From Chitinophagaceae bacterium (GTDB lineage Bacteria; Bacteroidota; Bacteroidia; Chitinophagales; Chitinophagaceae), in contig CANJQU010000003.1 of assembly GCA_947476485.1 (NCBI GenBank), positions 20,244 to 84,243 of the forward strand: 64,000 nt of DNA. The letters are read 5' to 3'. The stretch's first letter is position 1; each line of letters opens with the position of its first letter. Below are positions 23,824 to 32,848 of this stretch, piece after piece. The notes below the pieces were generated by a model. That model was not told the DNA's origin. It did not search any database and worked only from the letters and a program-made list of their open reading frames with translations. The position numbers were made by a program, and so were the translations under genes.

Positions 23824-24119
23824 ATTATTCCTTGATATATCACGATAAAGTTGAGACAGACATTGAAGATGCTTATCAATGGTACGAGGGGAAACAGGAA
23901 GGGCTTGGAGACCGTTTTTTTACCGAAATAGCTGTGTGTTGTGCTCGGGTCAAAGAACATCCTGAATACTACAGTAAAATTGGAAAGAGTTTGCGTAAAG
24001 TTTTACTAGATCATTTCCCTTACATTGTAACGTTTGAAATTATCGGTTCTACAATATTTGTTTATGCCGTATTTCACACAAGTCGGGATCCAAAGGAAAT
24101 TAGCAAGCGAATGAAATGA
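23820..24119 (+). CDS. RelE/ParE-type toxin
   Basis: A 99-residue protein with the RelE/ParE-fold pattern: 'YHDKVETDIEDAYQWYEG' at the start, then a helical region, 'LDHFPYIVTFEI' and a final 'VYAVFHTSRDPK' strand pair. The family includes mRNA-cleaving ribosome-dependent toxins and gyrase-poisoning toxins. The start is a GTG at 23820, overlapping the antitoxin stop by 4 nt, which implies translational coupling. Which of the two toxin mechanisms applies cannot be told. Confidence 0.85.
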   Translation: MNYSLIYHDKVETDIEDAYQWYEGKQEGLGDRFFTEIAVCCARVKEHPEYYSKIGKSLRKVLLDHFPYIVTFEIIGSTIFVYAVFHTSRDPKEISKRMK

Positions 24120-24328
24120 GTTTTTACGTTCGCTAATGCTAAACCGTTTCTGTCATTTCGATATAAATCCTGCCGTTACCTAGCCGCTCTGCTTTCTATT
24201 TCCACGTTGGCAATGTTCCCAATTTTGTTTGTGTACTATTATCGAATATTCATCGACATGGAAATATTAAATTTGGCGTCGGTGATTATTTTCCAATAAA
24301 ATTGACAAAACATTCCTAATTTAGTGTC

Positions 24329-25798
24329 GTGAGGCACAAAGGGGATATATTTCAGAACTCAGCTAAGGCAAATGCGGTACCGCTTGTCATGTTCATTGAC
24401 ATGAACTGCTACTTCGCCAGTTGCGAGCAGCAGCGCCATCCTGAGCTGCGTGGCAAGCCTGTGGGAGTACTTACTTACGATAGCCCTAACGCTGCAGTAA
24501 TAGCTGCCTCTACAGAAGCCAAGAAATTTGGAATTAAAAGCGGCATGAGGCTGGGGGATTGCCGGCAATTATGCCCGGAACTCATCACCACCACTACAAA
24601 CCCTCCGTGGTACCGGCAGATACATGTGGATGTTATGGCCATCCTGCGCAGCTACTGCGATGATGTGATACCCAAAAGCATAGATGAGGCAGTATTGAAC
24701 TTCAACAGTTATAGCCTGGTGTATAATGACCTCTCGGCCATAGCAAAAAAGATAAAGGCAGATATAGCGGCTAAGTACGATTACCTGAAATGCTCAATAG
24801 GCATAGCTCCAAACAGCTTCCTGGCCAAGGTGGGTACGGGTCTGCAAAAGCGGGATGGGCTGGTGGTAATAACCCCCGATAATATCGACTCCTACCTGGC
24901 CACTATGAAGCTTACCGACCTGCCGGGCATAGCCACAAACAATGAACGCCGCCTGCATATGATAGGTATCCGCAATCCGCTGGAGATGCGGCATAGCTCG
25001 CCTGCGCTGCTGCGCAAAGCTTTCGGGGGCGTGGTGGGCGACTATTGGCACCGCCGGTTGAACTTTGCCGAGGTAGACATGTACAGCCGTGCCGAGAACC
25101 GCACCATGAGCGCAACGCGCACCCTCAGCCGCCAGCAGAGCCAGAACAGGCAGGTGCTGGACTCTATGCTCATATCCTTGTGTACGCGGCTGGAACAGCG
25201 CATGGTGAAGAGCGGGCTGTTTTGCAAGGAGGTGTCGTTTTCAATCAGGTACCGGGATGGCGGCAGTTGGGACACTGCCGTGAAGCTGGCCGATCCCTTG
25301 CAGGATGCAATGGAGATGATCAATTACATAAAGGAGCGGATCACTGACTATGAGCGTTCGCACAGCCTGCAAGCCTTATTTAATGAGCGGGTCACAAACC
25401 TTACAGTGGTCATAACGTCATTTATGAATGGCAGCGTGATGCAGTACAGCCTGTTTGACAACCGCATGAAAAAAGACACAGTGCGCAAAGTGATGTACGA
25501 AATAAAGGAGGTATACGAACAAAACAACATAGTAAGAAAAGGCTGTGAGCTGATAATACCGGGCGTAATGAAAGATGCCATAGGTTTTGGATCAGTAAAG
25601 GATATGATCGTGAAGCTGGATGGCGAAATAAAAAACAGGCACCTGCTGGAGGAAGACAAGCCCGGTGTGCGCAGGATGGCAACGCTGAAGAAGAAGCCGG
25701 TGGAGGAGCACAAAGAGCCGGACTACAACGATATCCCTCAAAACGAAGAATGGGAAGGAGTATCCCTGGCTCAAACACTACAACATGCCAGGAAATAG
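24329..25798 (+). CDS. Y-family DNA polymerase (DinB/UmuC-like)
   Basis: Translesion DNA polymerase that bypasses damaged template bases with low fidelity. Within 489 residues, the palm motifs are VMFIDMNCYFASCEQQ (about 20-35; metal-binding Asp and a Tyr in the steric-gate region) and SIDEAVLNF (about 116; second metal-binding Asp-Glu). A little-finger domain and a Lys-rich C-terminal tail follow. The tail extends beyond most DinB/UmuC proteins. The start is uncertain: GTG at 24329, or ATG at 24389, which begins right at MFIDMN. An imperfect TAATTTAG -7-like box lies so close to the GTG that it may favour the later start. The PA0069-type radical SAM gene follows 100 nt downstream. Confidence 0.88.
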   Translation: MRHKGDIFQNSAKANAVPLVMFIDMNCYFASCEQQRHPELRGKPVGVLTYDSPNAAVIAASTEAKKFGIKSGMRLGDCRQLCPELITTTTNPPWYRQIHVDVMAILRSYCDDVIPKSIDEAVLNFNSYSLVYNDLSAIAKKIKADIAAKYDYLKCSIGIAPNSFLAKVGTGLQKRDGLVVITPDNIDSYLATMKLTDLPGIATNNERRLHMIGIRNPLEMRHSSPALLRKAFGGVVGDYWHRRLNFAEVDMYSRAENRTMSATRTLSRQQSQNRQVLDSMLISLCTRLEQRMVKSGLFCKEVSFSIRYRDGGSWDTAVKLADPLQDAMEMINYIKERITDYERSHSLQALFNERVTNLTVVITSFMNGSVMQYSLFDNRMKKDTVRKVMYEIKEVYEQNNIVRKGCELIIPGVMKDAIGFGSVKDMIVKLDGEIKNRHLLEEDKPGVRRMATLKKKPVEEHKEPDYNDIPQNEEWEGVSLAQTLQHARK

Positions 25799-25898
25799 AA
25801 ATATCTGATTTAAAACAACACCATTGCGCCCTTAGAAACATAGCATAGAAAACTGCGCCTCTGCGAGAGACCTTTTACTAACAACAAGTACCGGACAA

Positions 25899-26972
25899 AT
25901 GATAAACCAGGCAGCAAACGACAGATTTGAAAAGGGCAGGGGGGCGCAATACAACCCTAAGAACAAGTTCCTTAAGGGCGAGTATGTGCAGGAGCATGCC
26001 GAAGGGATAGATGACTGGGAGCAGGAACTGCGAAAGACAGAATATATAATAGACGACAGCAAGACGCTGGTAAATACAGTTGCCAGTCCTGATGTGGGCA
26101 TGATGTATTCAGCTAATCCCTACCAGGGGTGTGAACATGGCTGTATATACTGCTATGCCCGCAACAGCCACGAATATTGGGGATACAGTGCCGGTGTGGA
26201 TTTTGAAAGCCGCATAGTGGTGAAGAAGAACGCTCCGGCCCTTCTTCGCAAGTTCTTTGATAATAAAAACTGGGTACCTGCTACAATATCGCTGAGCGGC
26301 AATACAGATTGCTACCAACCAATAGAGCGCAAAATGCGTATAACACGTCAACTATTGGAGATATGCCTTGATTATCGGAACCCTGTGAGCATCTTATCCA
26401 AGAATGTGCTGGTGCTGCGCGACCTGGACATTATACAGGAGCTGGCAAAGCTGAACCTTGTGAGGGTGTTTTCTTCTATCACTTCACTGGACGAAGACCT
26501 GCGCAAAGTGATGGAACCACGAACTGCATCGTACAGGAGCCGCCTGAAAGTGGTAGAGACTCTGAGCAAAGCCGGGGTGCCGACAGGTATTATGAATGCG
26601 CCGCTGATACCGGGCCTCAACGATATGCACATGCACGATGTGCTGAAAGCGGCCAGTGAAGCGGGTGCAAAATGGGCGGGCTATACTGTAGTGCGGTTGA
26701 ATGGAGCCATTGGCGGCATCTTCAAAGACTGGCTTTGGAAGGCTTTCCCTGACCGCGCCGAGAAAGTCTGGCACCAGATAGGCGAGTGCCACGAAGGCAA
26801 AGTAAATGACAGTCGCTGGGGCAACCGGATGGTAGGCGATGGGAAATTTGCGGAGCTGATAAAAACGCAGTTTGGGATATTCTGCAAGAAATACCACCTC
26901 AATGAGACGCATATGGAAATGAACACTAAAGACTTCCGGCGGCCTGTATTGGGGCAGGGGAGGTTGTTTTGA
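25899..26972 (+). CDS. PA0069-family radical SAM protein
   Basis: A 357-residue radical S-adenosylmethionine protein. The iron-sulfur cluster motif is CEHGCIYCYAR (Cys78, Cys82, Cys85; Cx3Cx2C), preceded by NPYQGC. Features seen include 'NVLVLRDLDII' and 'SAGVDFESRI', matching the PA0069/Rv2578c-type group, related to spore-photoproduct-lyase-like SAM enzymes. The family's reaction is not established. Placement directly after a translesion polymerase suggests a link to DNA damage, which is inferred from neighbourhood alone. Its end is 3 nt from the convergent T9SS gene. Confidence 0.88.
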   Translation: MINQAANDRFEKGRGAQYNPKNKFLKGEYVQEHAEGIDDWEQELRKTEYIIDDSKTLVNTVASPDVGMMYSANPYQGCEHGCIYCYARNSHEYWGYSAGVDFESRIVVKKNAPALLRKFFDNKNWVPATISLSGNTDCYQPIERKMRITRQLLEICLDYRNPVSILSKNVLVLRDLDIIQELAKLNLVRVFSSITSLDEDLRKVMEPRTASYRSRLKVVETLSKAGVPTGIMNAPLIPGLNDMHMHDVLKAASEAGAKWAGYTVVRLNGAIGGIFKDWLWKAFPDRAEKVWHQIGECHEGKVNDSRWGNRMVGDGKFAELIKTQFGIFCKKYHLNETHMEMNTKDFRRPVLGQGRLF

Positions 26973-26975
26973 GGT

Positions 26976-27920
26976 TTAATGCTGCACCACTACTTTCTCC
27001 TTTTTTACTATCCCCGAATTATCCTGAATGATGACCATATACAGGCCATCGGGCCATGATGAGGTGTTTATGGTCTGCATACTTTTCGTGTTATCTGTTT
27101 GTGTTTTAAAAACGCACTTGCCAGTGATATCATAGATTCTGATAACCGTACTAGCGGCGAATGTATGGTTTGTGGTAATATCTACATGATCGTAGGCCGG
27201 GTTTGGTGCAATTGTAATGTCTGCATGTGTCGTTTGTATCTCCGGGACTGAAAGTGCGGTGCAGCTTGAAATGTTGTTGAACGATGTGGGTGTGTTGTAG
27301 CACTGGTAGACCATGAAATTCATATCTGTGTTTACACCATCCTGCGAAAAACAGATCAGTTGCTCATGTGCCGAGAAGCAGCCATCCATAAAGGTGACAT
27401 AGGGATATTTCATGCAACCTACACCTTCCACGAACGTATACATAGACATGGTGCCGTTTGACCCCATGACGAACACTTTGTGGTAAACGCCGTTGATAAG
27501 CGTAGAATCAACCAATAATACTGTATCGCGTACGGTATTGCCTAAAAAACGGATCGTATCTCCGGTGTGCAGATTATAGTCAAAATACACATGCTCGTTT
27601 GTGTCTGTTGTGGTAAAAGGGATAAGCTCACGGTAGTAGATAATACCCGCCGTGGTATCTTCCCTTACAACATAATCCTGTGAACCGGTTGATGGCAGGC
27701 AGCCCGCGGTAGACAGCATATTGATCTGCTCAACCAGGTGGTGATAAGCGATGCCGCTTATTGTCGTGTCGGTGCCGTAATGCAGGATGCGGTTGAACGG
27801 GCATATGGTTATACCGGCACCATAGCTCACCCACTGGTTACGGTGATCGGTATATCTTATTTTCTGTGCGTTTGTATTTAGTCCGACGAAAATCAGCAGA
27901 ATAGAAAGGATAGGTTTCAT
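26976..27920 (-). CDS. secreted protein with T9SS type A sorting domain
   Basis: A 314-residue secreted protein with a signal peptide (about 1-18, ending NTNA). The middle part (about 20-215) is beta-rich and unlike any family I recognise. Residues about 225-314 are the type A sorting domain, seen from SVPEIQTTHADITIAPNPAY and the ending KKEKVVVQH. The sorting domain implies export by the type IX system and anchoring or release at the outer surface. No function is proposed. Confidence 0.8.
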   Translation of the reverse strand: MKPILSILLIFVGLNTNAQKIRYTDHRNQWVSYGAGITICPFNRILHYGTDTTISGIAYHHLVEQINMLSTAGCLPSTGSQDYVVREDTTAGIIYYRELIPFTTTDTNEHVYFDYNLHTGDTIRFLGNTVRDTVLLVDSTLINGVYHKVFVMGSNGTMSMYTFVEGVGCMKYPYVTFMDGCFSAHEQLICFSQDGVNTDMNFMVYQCYNTPTSFNNISSCTALSVPEIQTTHADITIAPNPAYDHVDITTNHTFAASTVIRIYDITGKCVFKTQTDNTKSMQTINTSSWPDGLYMVIIQDNSGIVKKEKVVVQH

Positions 27921-28025
27921 AAAGGCAAATTTAATTTAAAGCTAATCAAGCTATGTGGTATTCTTTAATTATTCATTTAGTTATTTCTCATTATCTTCAT
28001 CATTAAGTTTGTCACTATTCCTCTT

Positions 28026-28033
28026 TACTTTTG
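28026..28033 (+). promoter_or_regulatory. -7 promoter box
   Basis: TACTTTTG matches TAnnTTTG and lies 7 nt before the ATG at 28041, giving a very short or leaderless 5' end if the start is correct. A TTTG at 28008-28011 is closer than the usual spacing. Confidence 0.45.
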
Positions 28034-28040
28034 GAAACTT

Positions 28041-29351
28041 ATGCAATTCCATCCACAGCTAGCCTTTGAGCCGTTGCACGCGCAATACGCCTACCAATCT
28101 GAAGCGTTGAAGAAAATGCTGGCGTATTTGCAGGCACATTCCCCCTTTTATCAAAAGCTGTTTGCACAGCATCATGTCAATATTCACAACATAACATCTC
28201 TCCACGATCTACGGTTTTTACCCACTACATCTAAGAGTGATATGCAGGCGCACAACTGGGATTTTCTCTGCGTACCCGACCACCAGGTGAAGGAATATAC
28301 CGCCACTTCTGGTACCATGGGCAAGCCGGTAGAGATCGCCCTAACCGATAGCGACCTAAAACGCCTTGCCTACAACGAGCACCGGTCTTTTCTTTGTGCA
28401 GACGGCAGGCCAGAAGACACCTATCAGCTCATGCTTACGCTAGACCGGCAGTTTATGGCAGGTATGGCCTACTATTCCGGTCTCCGCGAGCTTGGGGCAA
28501 CGGTCATTCGCACTGGTCCGGGACTGCCAGCAATGCAGTGGGATACGATCCAACGCCTGCAGCCCACAAGCGTTGTAGCTGTGCCTTCCTTTATGCTCAA
28601 GCTTATTGAATGGGCCCAGGAGCACAGCATTGACATGAAAAACTCACCGGTGCAAAAAGCAATATGTATTGGCGAGAGCCTGAGGGGCGCCGATTTTGAG
28701 CTGAATACCCTTGGCCAGAAGATACACAATTCCTGGCCGCTGAAATTGTACAGCACCTATGCCTCTACCGAGATGCAGACTGCCTTTACGGAGTGCGGCG
28801 CAGGTATGGGTGGTCACCAGCAACCCGACCTGATCATACTGGAGATACTCAACGAGCATGGCGATCAACTTAAACAGGGCGAATATGGCGAAGTGACGAT
28901 TACTACGCTGGGCGTGGAAGGCATGCCGCTGCTCCGCTACCGTACAGGCGACATCTGCACCTTTTACGATTCTCCCTGTAGCTGCGGGCGACACTCCCGC
29001 CGGCTAACTCCTGTGTTGGGCCGCACACAGCAAATGATAAAGTATAAGGGTACCACCATTTATCCGCCTGCTATTTTTGATATGCTGAACGACATTGCAT
29101 TCATCAAGGAATATGTGGTGGAGGTGTTTACGAACGATCTGTCACTCGATGAGATACGCCTTCACATTAATACCCCGCTACCGATAGATGAATGCGAAAC
29201 AAAACTGCGGCCAGTGCTTCAGTCTAAGCTGAGGGTGATACCGTTGCTCCAGTTCCACCCGGCTGCCATTATCCAGCAGATGCAGTTCCCGGCCAACAGC
29301 CGCAAACAGGTTAAGTTTATAGACAACAGAGAACTACCCCCCGGCCCCTAA
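28041..29351 (+). CDS. phenylacetate-CoA ligase-like adenylate-forming enzyme
   Basis: A 436-residue member of the ANL superfamily (phenylacetate-CoA ligase/PaaK-like branch), which activates a carboxylic acid as acyl-AMP and transfers it to a thiol. The ATP-binding loop is YTATSGTMGKPVEI (about residues 88-101). Other family features are STYASTEMQTAF, YRTGDICTF and the C-terminal SCGRHSRRLTPVLGRT with a Lys-rich YKGT segment. No thioesterase, carrier protein or phenylacetate operon lies beside it, so the substrate is open. The last few residues (PPGP) fall inside an invading repeat at 29331. Confidence 0.8.
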   Translation: MQFHPQLAFEPLHAQYAYQSEALKKMLAYLQAHSPFYQKLFAQHHVNIHNITSLHDLRFLPTTSKSDMQAHNWDFLCVPDHQVKEYTATSGTMGKPVEIALTDSDLKRLAYNEHRSFLCADGRPEDTYQLMLTLDRQFMAGMAYYSGLRELGATVIRTGPGLPAMQWDTIQRLQPTSVVAVPSFMLKLIEWAQEHSIDMKNSPVQKAICIGESLRGADFELNTLGQKIHNSWPLKLYSTYASTEMQTAFTECGAGMGGHQQPDLIILEILNEHGDQLKQGEYGEVTITTLGVEGMPLLRYRTGDICTFYDSPCSCGRHSRRLTPVLGRTQQMIKYKGTTIYPPAIFDMLNDIAFIKEYVVEVFTNDLSLDEIRLHINTPLPIDECETKLRPVLQSKLRVIPLLQFHPAAIIQQMQFPANSRKQVKFIDNRELPPGP

Positions 29352-29470
29352 AGGGGGGCACTTTGATCAAGGTCATTAGACGATGTGCTCTTTTTTCAGC
29401 TTTATCGGGACTAAAAGCAAAATGTTTTTTTCATAATGCTCTCCCCTTTAGAGGAAGGGGGTGGTAGTTC
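29331..29470. repeat. paired inverted repeat with CCCCTAAAGGGG core
   Basis: Two related segments, 29331-29359 (GAACTACCCCCCGGCCCCTA and onward) and the inverted 29441-29470, flank about 80 nt of AT-rich DNA. Each core CCCCTNNAGGGG is itself palindromic. The first copy runs over the last residues and stop codon of the phenylacetate-CoA-ligase-like gene. This type of extragenic palindrome is common in Bacteroidota, from memory; no database check was made. Confidence 0.6.
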
Positions 29471-29509
29471 GCGTTTTTTTCTCTATTTTCACGCTCCAAG
29501 TTTTAAATT

Positions 29510-30160
29510 ATGCACCATTTTATCGACATGTTCCATAACCTTACCAATCCTGATTGGATAAGTGCGCATTATGGATTGTACTTAGTTGTATTTATCATTT
29601 TTGCCGAGACCGGTCTGTTCGTTGGGTTCTTTCTTCCCGGCGACTCTCTGCTGTTTGTGAGCGGCATGATGATATCAAGAATGAATACTCCATTCTCTTC
29701 GCCATTGGTTAACCTGGTCTACTGGATATTGATCATCTCTGTAGCCGGTATTGTGGGTAATATAGTAGGTTATTGGTTTGGCAACAAGTCAGGTCATGCG
29801 CTGATGAAGCGGCCTGACTCGTTCCTGTTCAAGAAGAAGCACCTGATGCAGGCCCACGATTTTTATGAGAAGAAGGGAGGCGCAGCTATATTGCTGGCGC
29901 GTTTTCTGCCCATCGTCCGCACGTTTGCACCTATCGTAGGCGGGATGGTGGATATGAACTACAAAAAATTCATCACATACAATGTAATTGGCTGCCTTGC
30001 GTGGGTGATCAGTATGACGTCTATAGGCTTTATACTCGGTGAGAATGAGTGGGTCAAGAACAACCTTGAGAAGATCGTGATCATTATTATTCTTATCACT
30101 ACAGGTCCGGTATTACTGAAAATGATCTTTGGGAAAGCGAAGGAAAAGCCGGCCCAATAG
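29510..30160 (+). CDS. DedA family membrane protein
   Basis: A 216-residue polytopic membrane protein of the DedA/SNARE-associated family. Family hallmarks are the ETGLFVGFFLPGDSLLF segment (about residues 25-41), the GNKSGHAL motif and FLPIVRTFAPIVGGM (about 132-146) with the conserved arginine. DedA proteins are linked to lipid flipping and membrane homeostasis. It has four to five transmembrane helices and a Lys-rich C-terminus. The MFS gene begins 20 nt after the stop and is probably co-transcribed. Confidence 0.92.
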   Translation: MHHFIDMFHNLTNPDWISAHYGLYLVVFIIFAETGLFVGFFLPGDSLLFVSGMMISRMNTPFSSPLVNLVYWILIISVAGIVGNIVGYWFGNKSGHALMKRPDSFLFKKKHLMQAHDFYEKKGGAAILLARFLPIVRTFAPIVGGMVDMNYKKFITYNVIGCLAWVISMTSIGFILGENEWVKNNLEKIVIIIILITTGPVLLKMIFGKAKEKPAQ

Positions 30161-30179
30161 TACCCTTAGTTACTCTTTT

Positions 30180-31403
30180 ATGAAGCAGAAACAGGCCATT
30201 GCCATACTGAGCATACCCGTATTAGTAGCAGCTCTTGGCTATTTCGTTGATATTTACGACCTGCTTTTGTTCAGCATTATCCGCATTAAAAGCCTAAGAT
30301 CACTTGGGCTCTCTCCCGAAATGTGCGACAGCGAGGGTAAATTCATCATCAGCATACAGATGATCGGTTTGCTTCTGGGCGGTATTCTATGGGGTGTTTT
30401 GGGTGATAAGAAGGGCCGGCTTAGCGTACTTTTCGGTTCCATTGTCCTTTATTCACTGGCTAATATTGCCAATGGTTTTGTGCAGACCGTGAACCAATAT
30501 GCTTTGGCGCGGTTCATAGCCGGTGTAGGCCTGGCAGGAGAGCTGGGTGCGGGCATTACCCTTGTGAGCGAACTGGTTTCTAAAGAAGACAGGGGCAAGG
30601 CTACATCTATTGTTGCGGGCATTGGCCTTACCGGCGCGGTAGTGGCCTACTTTGTTGCCCGGTCTTTCGACTGGCGGATATGCTACTATGTAGGCGGAGG
30701 ACTCGGGCTTTGCCTGCTGTTCCTGCGCATCCATGTGTTTGAATCAGGTATGTATAAACATATACAGAGTGTGCAGGTGCAAAAGGGTAACTTCTTCATG
30801 TTCTTTACGAATGGCAGGCGGTTTAAAAAATACCTGCTGGCCATTCTTATCGGGTTGCCCACGTGGTATGTGATTGGGGTGCTCATCACTTTTTCTACCG
30901 AGTTCGGCAGGCAGTTTGGCATCAAAGACCCTATAGATGCCGGTAAGGCGATCATGCTGGCCTATGTTGCCATATCCATCGGCGATCTGCTGATCGGATT
31001 TATCAGCAACTGGCTGAAGAGCAGGAAAAAGGCATTGTTCATATTCTATGCACTTACGGTATTCAGCATTGTGCTATACTTCTACCAGCAGGACGGCTCG
31101 GCAAATGGCATGTATGCAATATGTATGCTCATGGGCTTTGGCACCGGGTTCTGGGCATTGTTTGTGACCATGGCTGCAGAGCATTTTGGCACCAATCTCC
31201 GCGCTACCGCCGCTACTACTGTACCAAATATGGTTCGTGGTTCGTTACCATTGATCCTGATCCTTTTCAATTACCTCAAGCCAACATTTGGTTACATCCA
31301 TGCAGGCGCTATCACCGGCACGGTGGTCATGGTCATAAGCATTGTAGCGGTGTTTATGACCGATGAGACCTTTGGTAAGGACCTGAATTTTGTAGAGGAG
31401 TAG
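30180..31403 (+). CDS. MFS transporter
   Basis: A 407-residue major facilitator superfamily transporter with 12 predicted hydrophobic helices. The family signature GDKKGR sits between helices 2 and 3 (about residue 77), and a second related loop lies in mid-protein. The sequence pattern is of the metabolite/H+ symporter or organic-acid type, but a substrate cannot be given. The ATG at 30180 was chosen; an in-frame codon at 30129 would overlap the DedA reading frame and adds hydrophilic residues. It is likely part of a short operon with dedA. Confidence 0.85.
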   Translation: MKQKQAIAILSIPVLVAALGYFVDIYDLLLFSIIRIKSLRSLGLSPEMCDSEGKFIISIQMIGLLLGGILWGVLGDKKGRLSVLFGSIVLYSLANIANGFVQTVNQYALARFIAGVGLAGELGAGITLVSELVSKEDRGKATSIVAGIGLTGAVVAYFVARSFDWRICYYVGGGLGLCLLFLRIHVFESGMYKHIQSVQVQKGNFFMFFTNGRRFKKYLLAILIGLPTWYVIGVLITFSTEFGRQFGIKDPIDAGKAIMLAYVAISIGDLLIGFISNWLKSRKKALFIFYALTVFSIVLYFYQQDGSANGMYAICMLMGFGTGFWALFVTMAAEHFGTNLRATAATTVPNMVRGSLPLILILFNYLKPTFGYIHAGAITGTVVMVISIVAVFMTDETFGKDLNFVEE

Positions 31404-31549
31404 TATATTTTCCTTGAGAGCGCAATACCGATACCAATCGGACAATGCCCTCTTTTGCTTTCCAGGTCGCGAGGAATGAATGGTTAGTGCGTAGACATTG
31501 CATTACCGCTACCAATGTGCGAGACCAATCACCAATAGCCAGTGGCTTA

Positions 31550-32848
31550 TCAGATATAAGTATGATTGGTTATCCGCCTTGTAATCTCATCCAGTTTATT
31601 GGTTGCTTCAATGATGTTGTCCATCAGTTCCCGGTTGATGGGGTCTGAGAAGTCTTCAAAATTGAACAGAAGGAGGAGCCCCTGAATGTTGGCAACGGGA
31701 GCGCGAACCTCGTGGCTCTGTATCCATGCTATCTCGCGCAGGCGTTTATTCTGCGTCTGTATCATGTCAATATGCTTACGCTGTTCGGTCACATCTACAA
31801 AGTATACCGTGATGCCATCCTCGGTGGGGTAGGCGTTTACGGATAACCAGATACCCAGAGGTGCGTACTCCTCTTCGAAATGTGCGCTGGTATTCTCGGC
31901 TTTGGCGCGCACATATTCGGTATAGAACCGGTTGTGCCTTGCCTCGGGGAATATATCCCACATACTCTTACCGATCAGGTCGTGCTTCTTGCGCTGGAAG
32001 GTCTTTTCGGTTTCCTTGTTCACATATGTGAACTTCCAGTCGTTGTTGAGCGTATAAAAGCCATCGGTGATGCTCTCGAGTATGTTCTCCTTTTCTTTCG
32101 TCCGCTCTATCAGCGCCATCTCGGCGGCTACCTTTTTATCAATGTTTATTGCAGATACCACCCAGGCACGCTTGTCTTCGAACCAGGTATGGTGGGCGTA
32201 TATATGCACAAAGAAAATGTGGCCTTCCTTGTGTATATGCCGCCACTGGCCGACATCGGAATAGGCTTCGTTGATATTGTGAATGGCGGCGTTAAAAGCT
32301 TCATGGTCGCCGGCAGGCCATATCTCATCGGCTGTGAGCGCCAGGAAATCCTCGACGGTGTAGCCATATTGCCGCATGGCTGCAGTGTTGATGCCCAGGA
32401 ACCTGAGCGTGGTGCTGTCGAACACATACATGGGCACCGGGCTCTCTTTGAATACGCGCGTGTAATCGTTGGCTATCTTCTTACGCTCTATGGCATAGTT
32501 AATGGCCTTTTCGAGCATTTTCTTGTCGAAATCACCCTTTACCAGGTAGTCCTGCGCACCGTTCTGGATGGTCTTTATGGCAAATGCGATCTCATTGATG
32601 CCCGTGAGCACAATGATGGGTGTATAGCTGAACTTGTTATGTACCCTGTCGAATGTATCGGCATAGTCTGAATCGGGAAGGGAGAGGTCGGTAAGAATGA
32701 TCTCGAATTCATTGCCTTTTAGAGCCATAACTTCGGCCATATCAGCGCATCGGACAATGTCCTCTTTGACGTACCCGATCCCTTTTAGAAGAAATTCAAT
32801 TTCCAGGTATGCAAACTGATCGTCTTCTATTACCAGTATTTTATCCAT
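31550..32848 (-). CDS. receiver-PAS-PAS-H-box protein lacking an ATPase domain
   Basis: A 432-residue signalling protein. Residues about 1-120 form a response-regulator receiver (acidic patch EDD near residues 8-10, phospho-acceptor Asp54 in ILTDLSLP, a conserved Lys in YLVKGDF). Two PAS domains follow (about 130-245 and 255-370), the second ending VDVTEQRKH. A HisKA-like H-box comes next (AWIQSHEVRAPVANIQGLL, about residue 380), and then the protein ends about 50 residues later. No HATPase domain with N, G1 and G2 boxes follows, so it cannot bind ATP on its own. It may act as a phosphoacceptor or a dimerising sensor for other kinases. Upstream and downstream neighbours do not encode a kinase domain. 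Confidence 0.85.
   Translation of the reverse strand: MDKILVIEDDQFAYLEIEFLLKGIGYVKEDIVRCADMAEVMALKGNEFEIILTDLSLPDSDYADTFDRVHNKFSYTPIIVLTGINEIAFAIKTIQNGAQDYLVKGDFDKKMLEKAINYAIERKKIANDYTRVFKESPVPMYVFDSTTLRFLGINTAAMRQYGYTVEDFLALTADEIWPAGDHEAFNAAIHNINEAYSDVGQWRHIHKEGHIFFVHIYAHHTWFEDKRAWVVSAINIDKKVAAEMALIERTKEKENILESITDGFYTLNNDWKFTYVNKETEKTFQRKKHDLIGKSMWDIFPEARHNRFYTEYVRAKAENTSAHFEEEYAPLGIWLSVNAYPTEDGITVYFVDVTEQRKHIDMIQTQNKRLREIAWIQSHEVRAPVANIQGLLLLFNFEDFSDPINRELMDNIIEATNKLDEITRRITNHTYI

Noticed and set aside
31880..32671. 263-codon plus-strand open frame opposite the receiver-PAS gene
   Set aside because: Antisense to clear receiver and PAS domains; its residues show no motif pattern.
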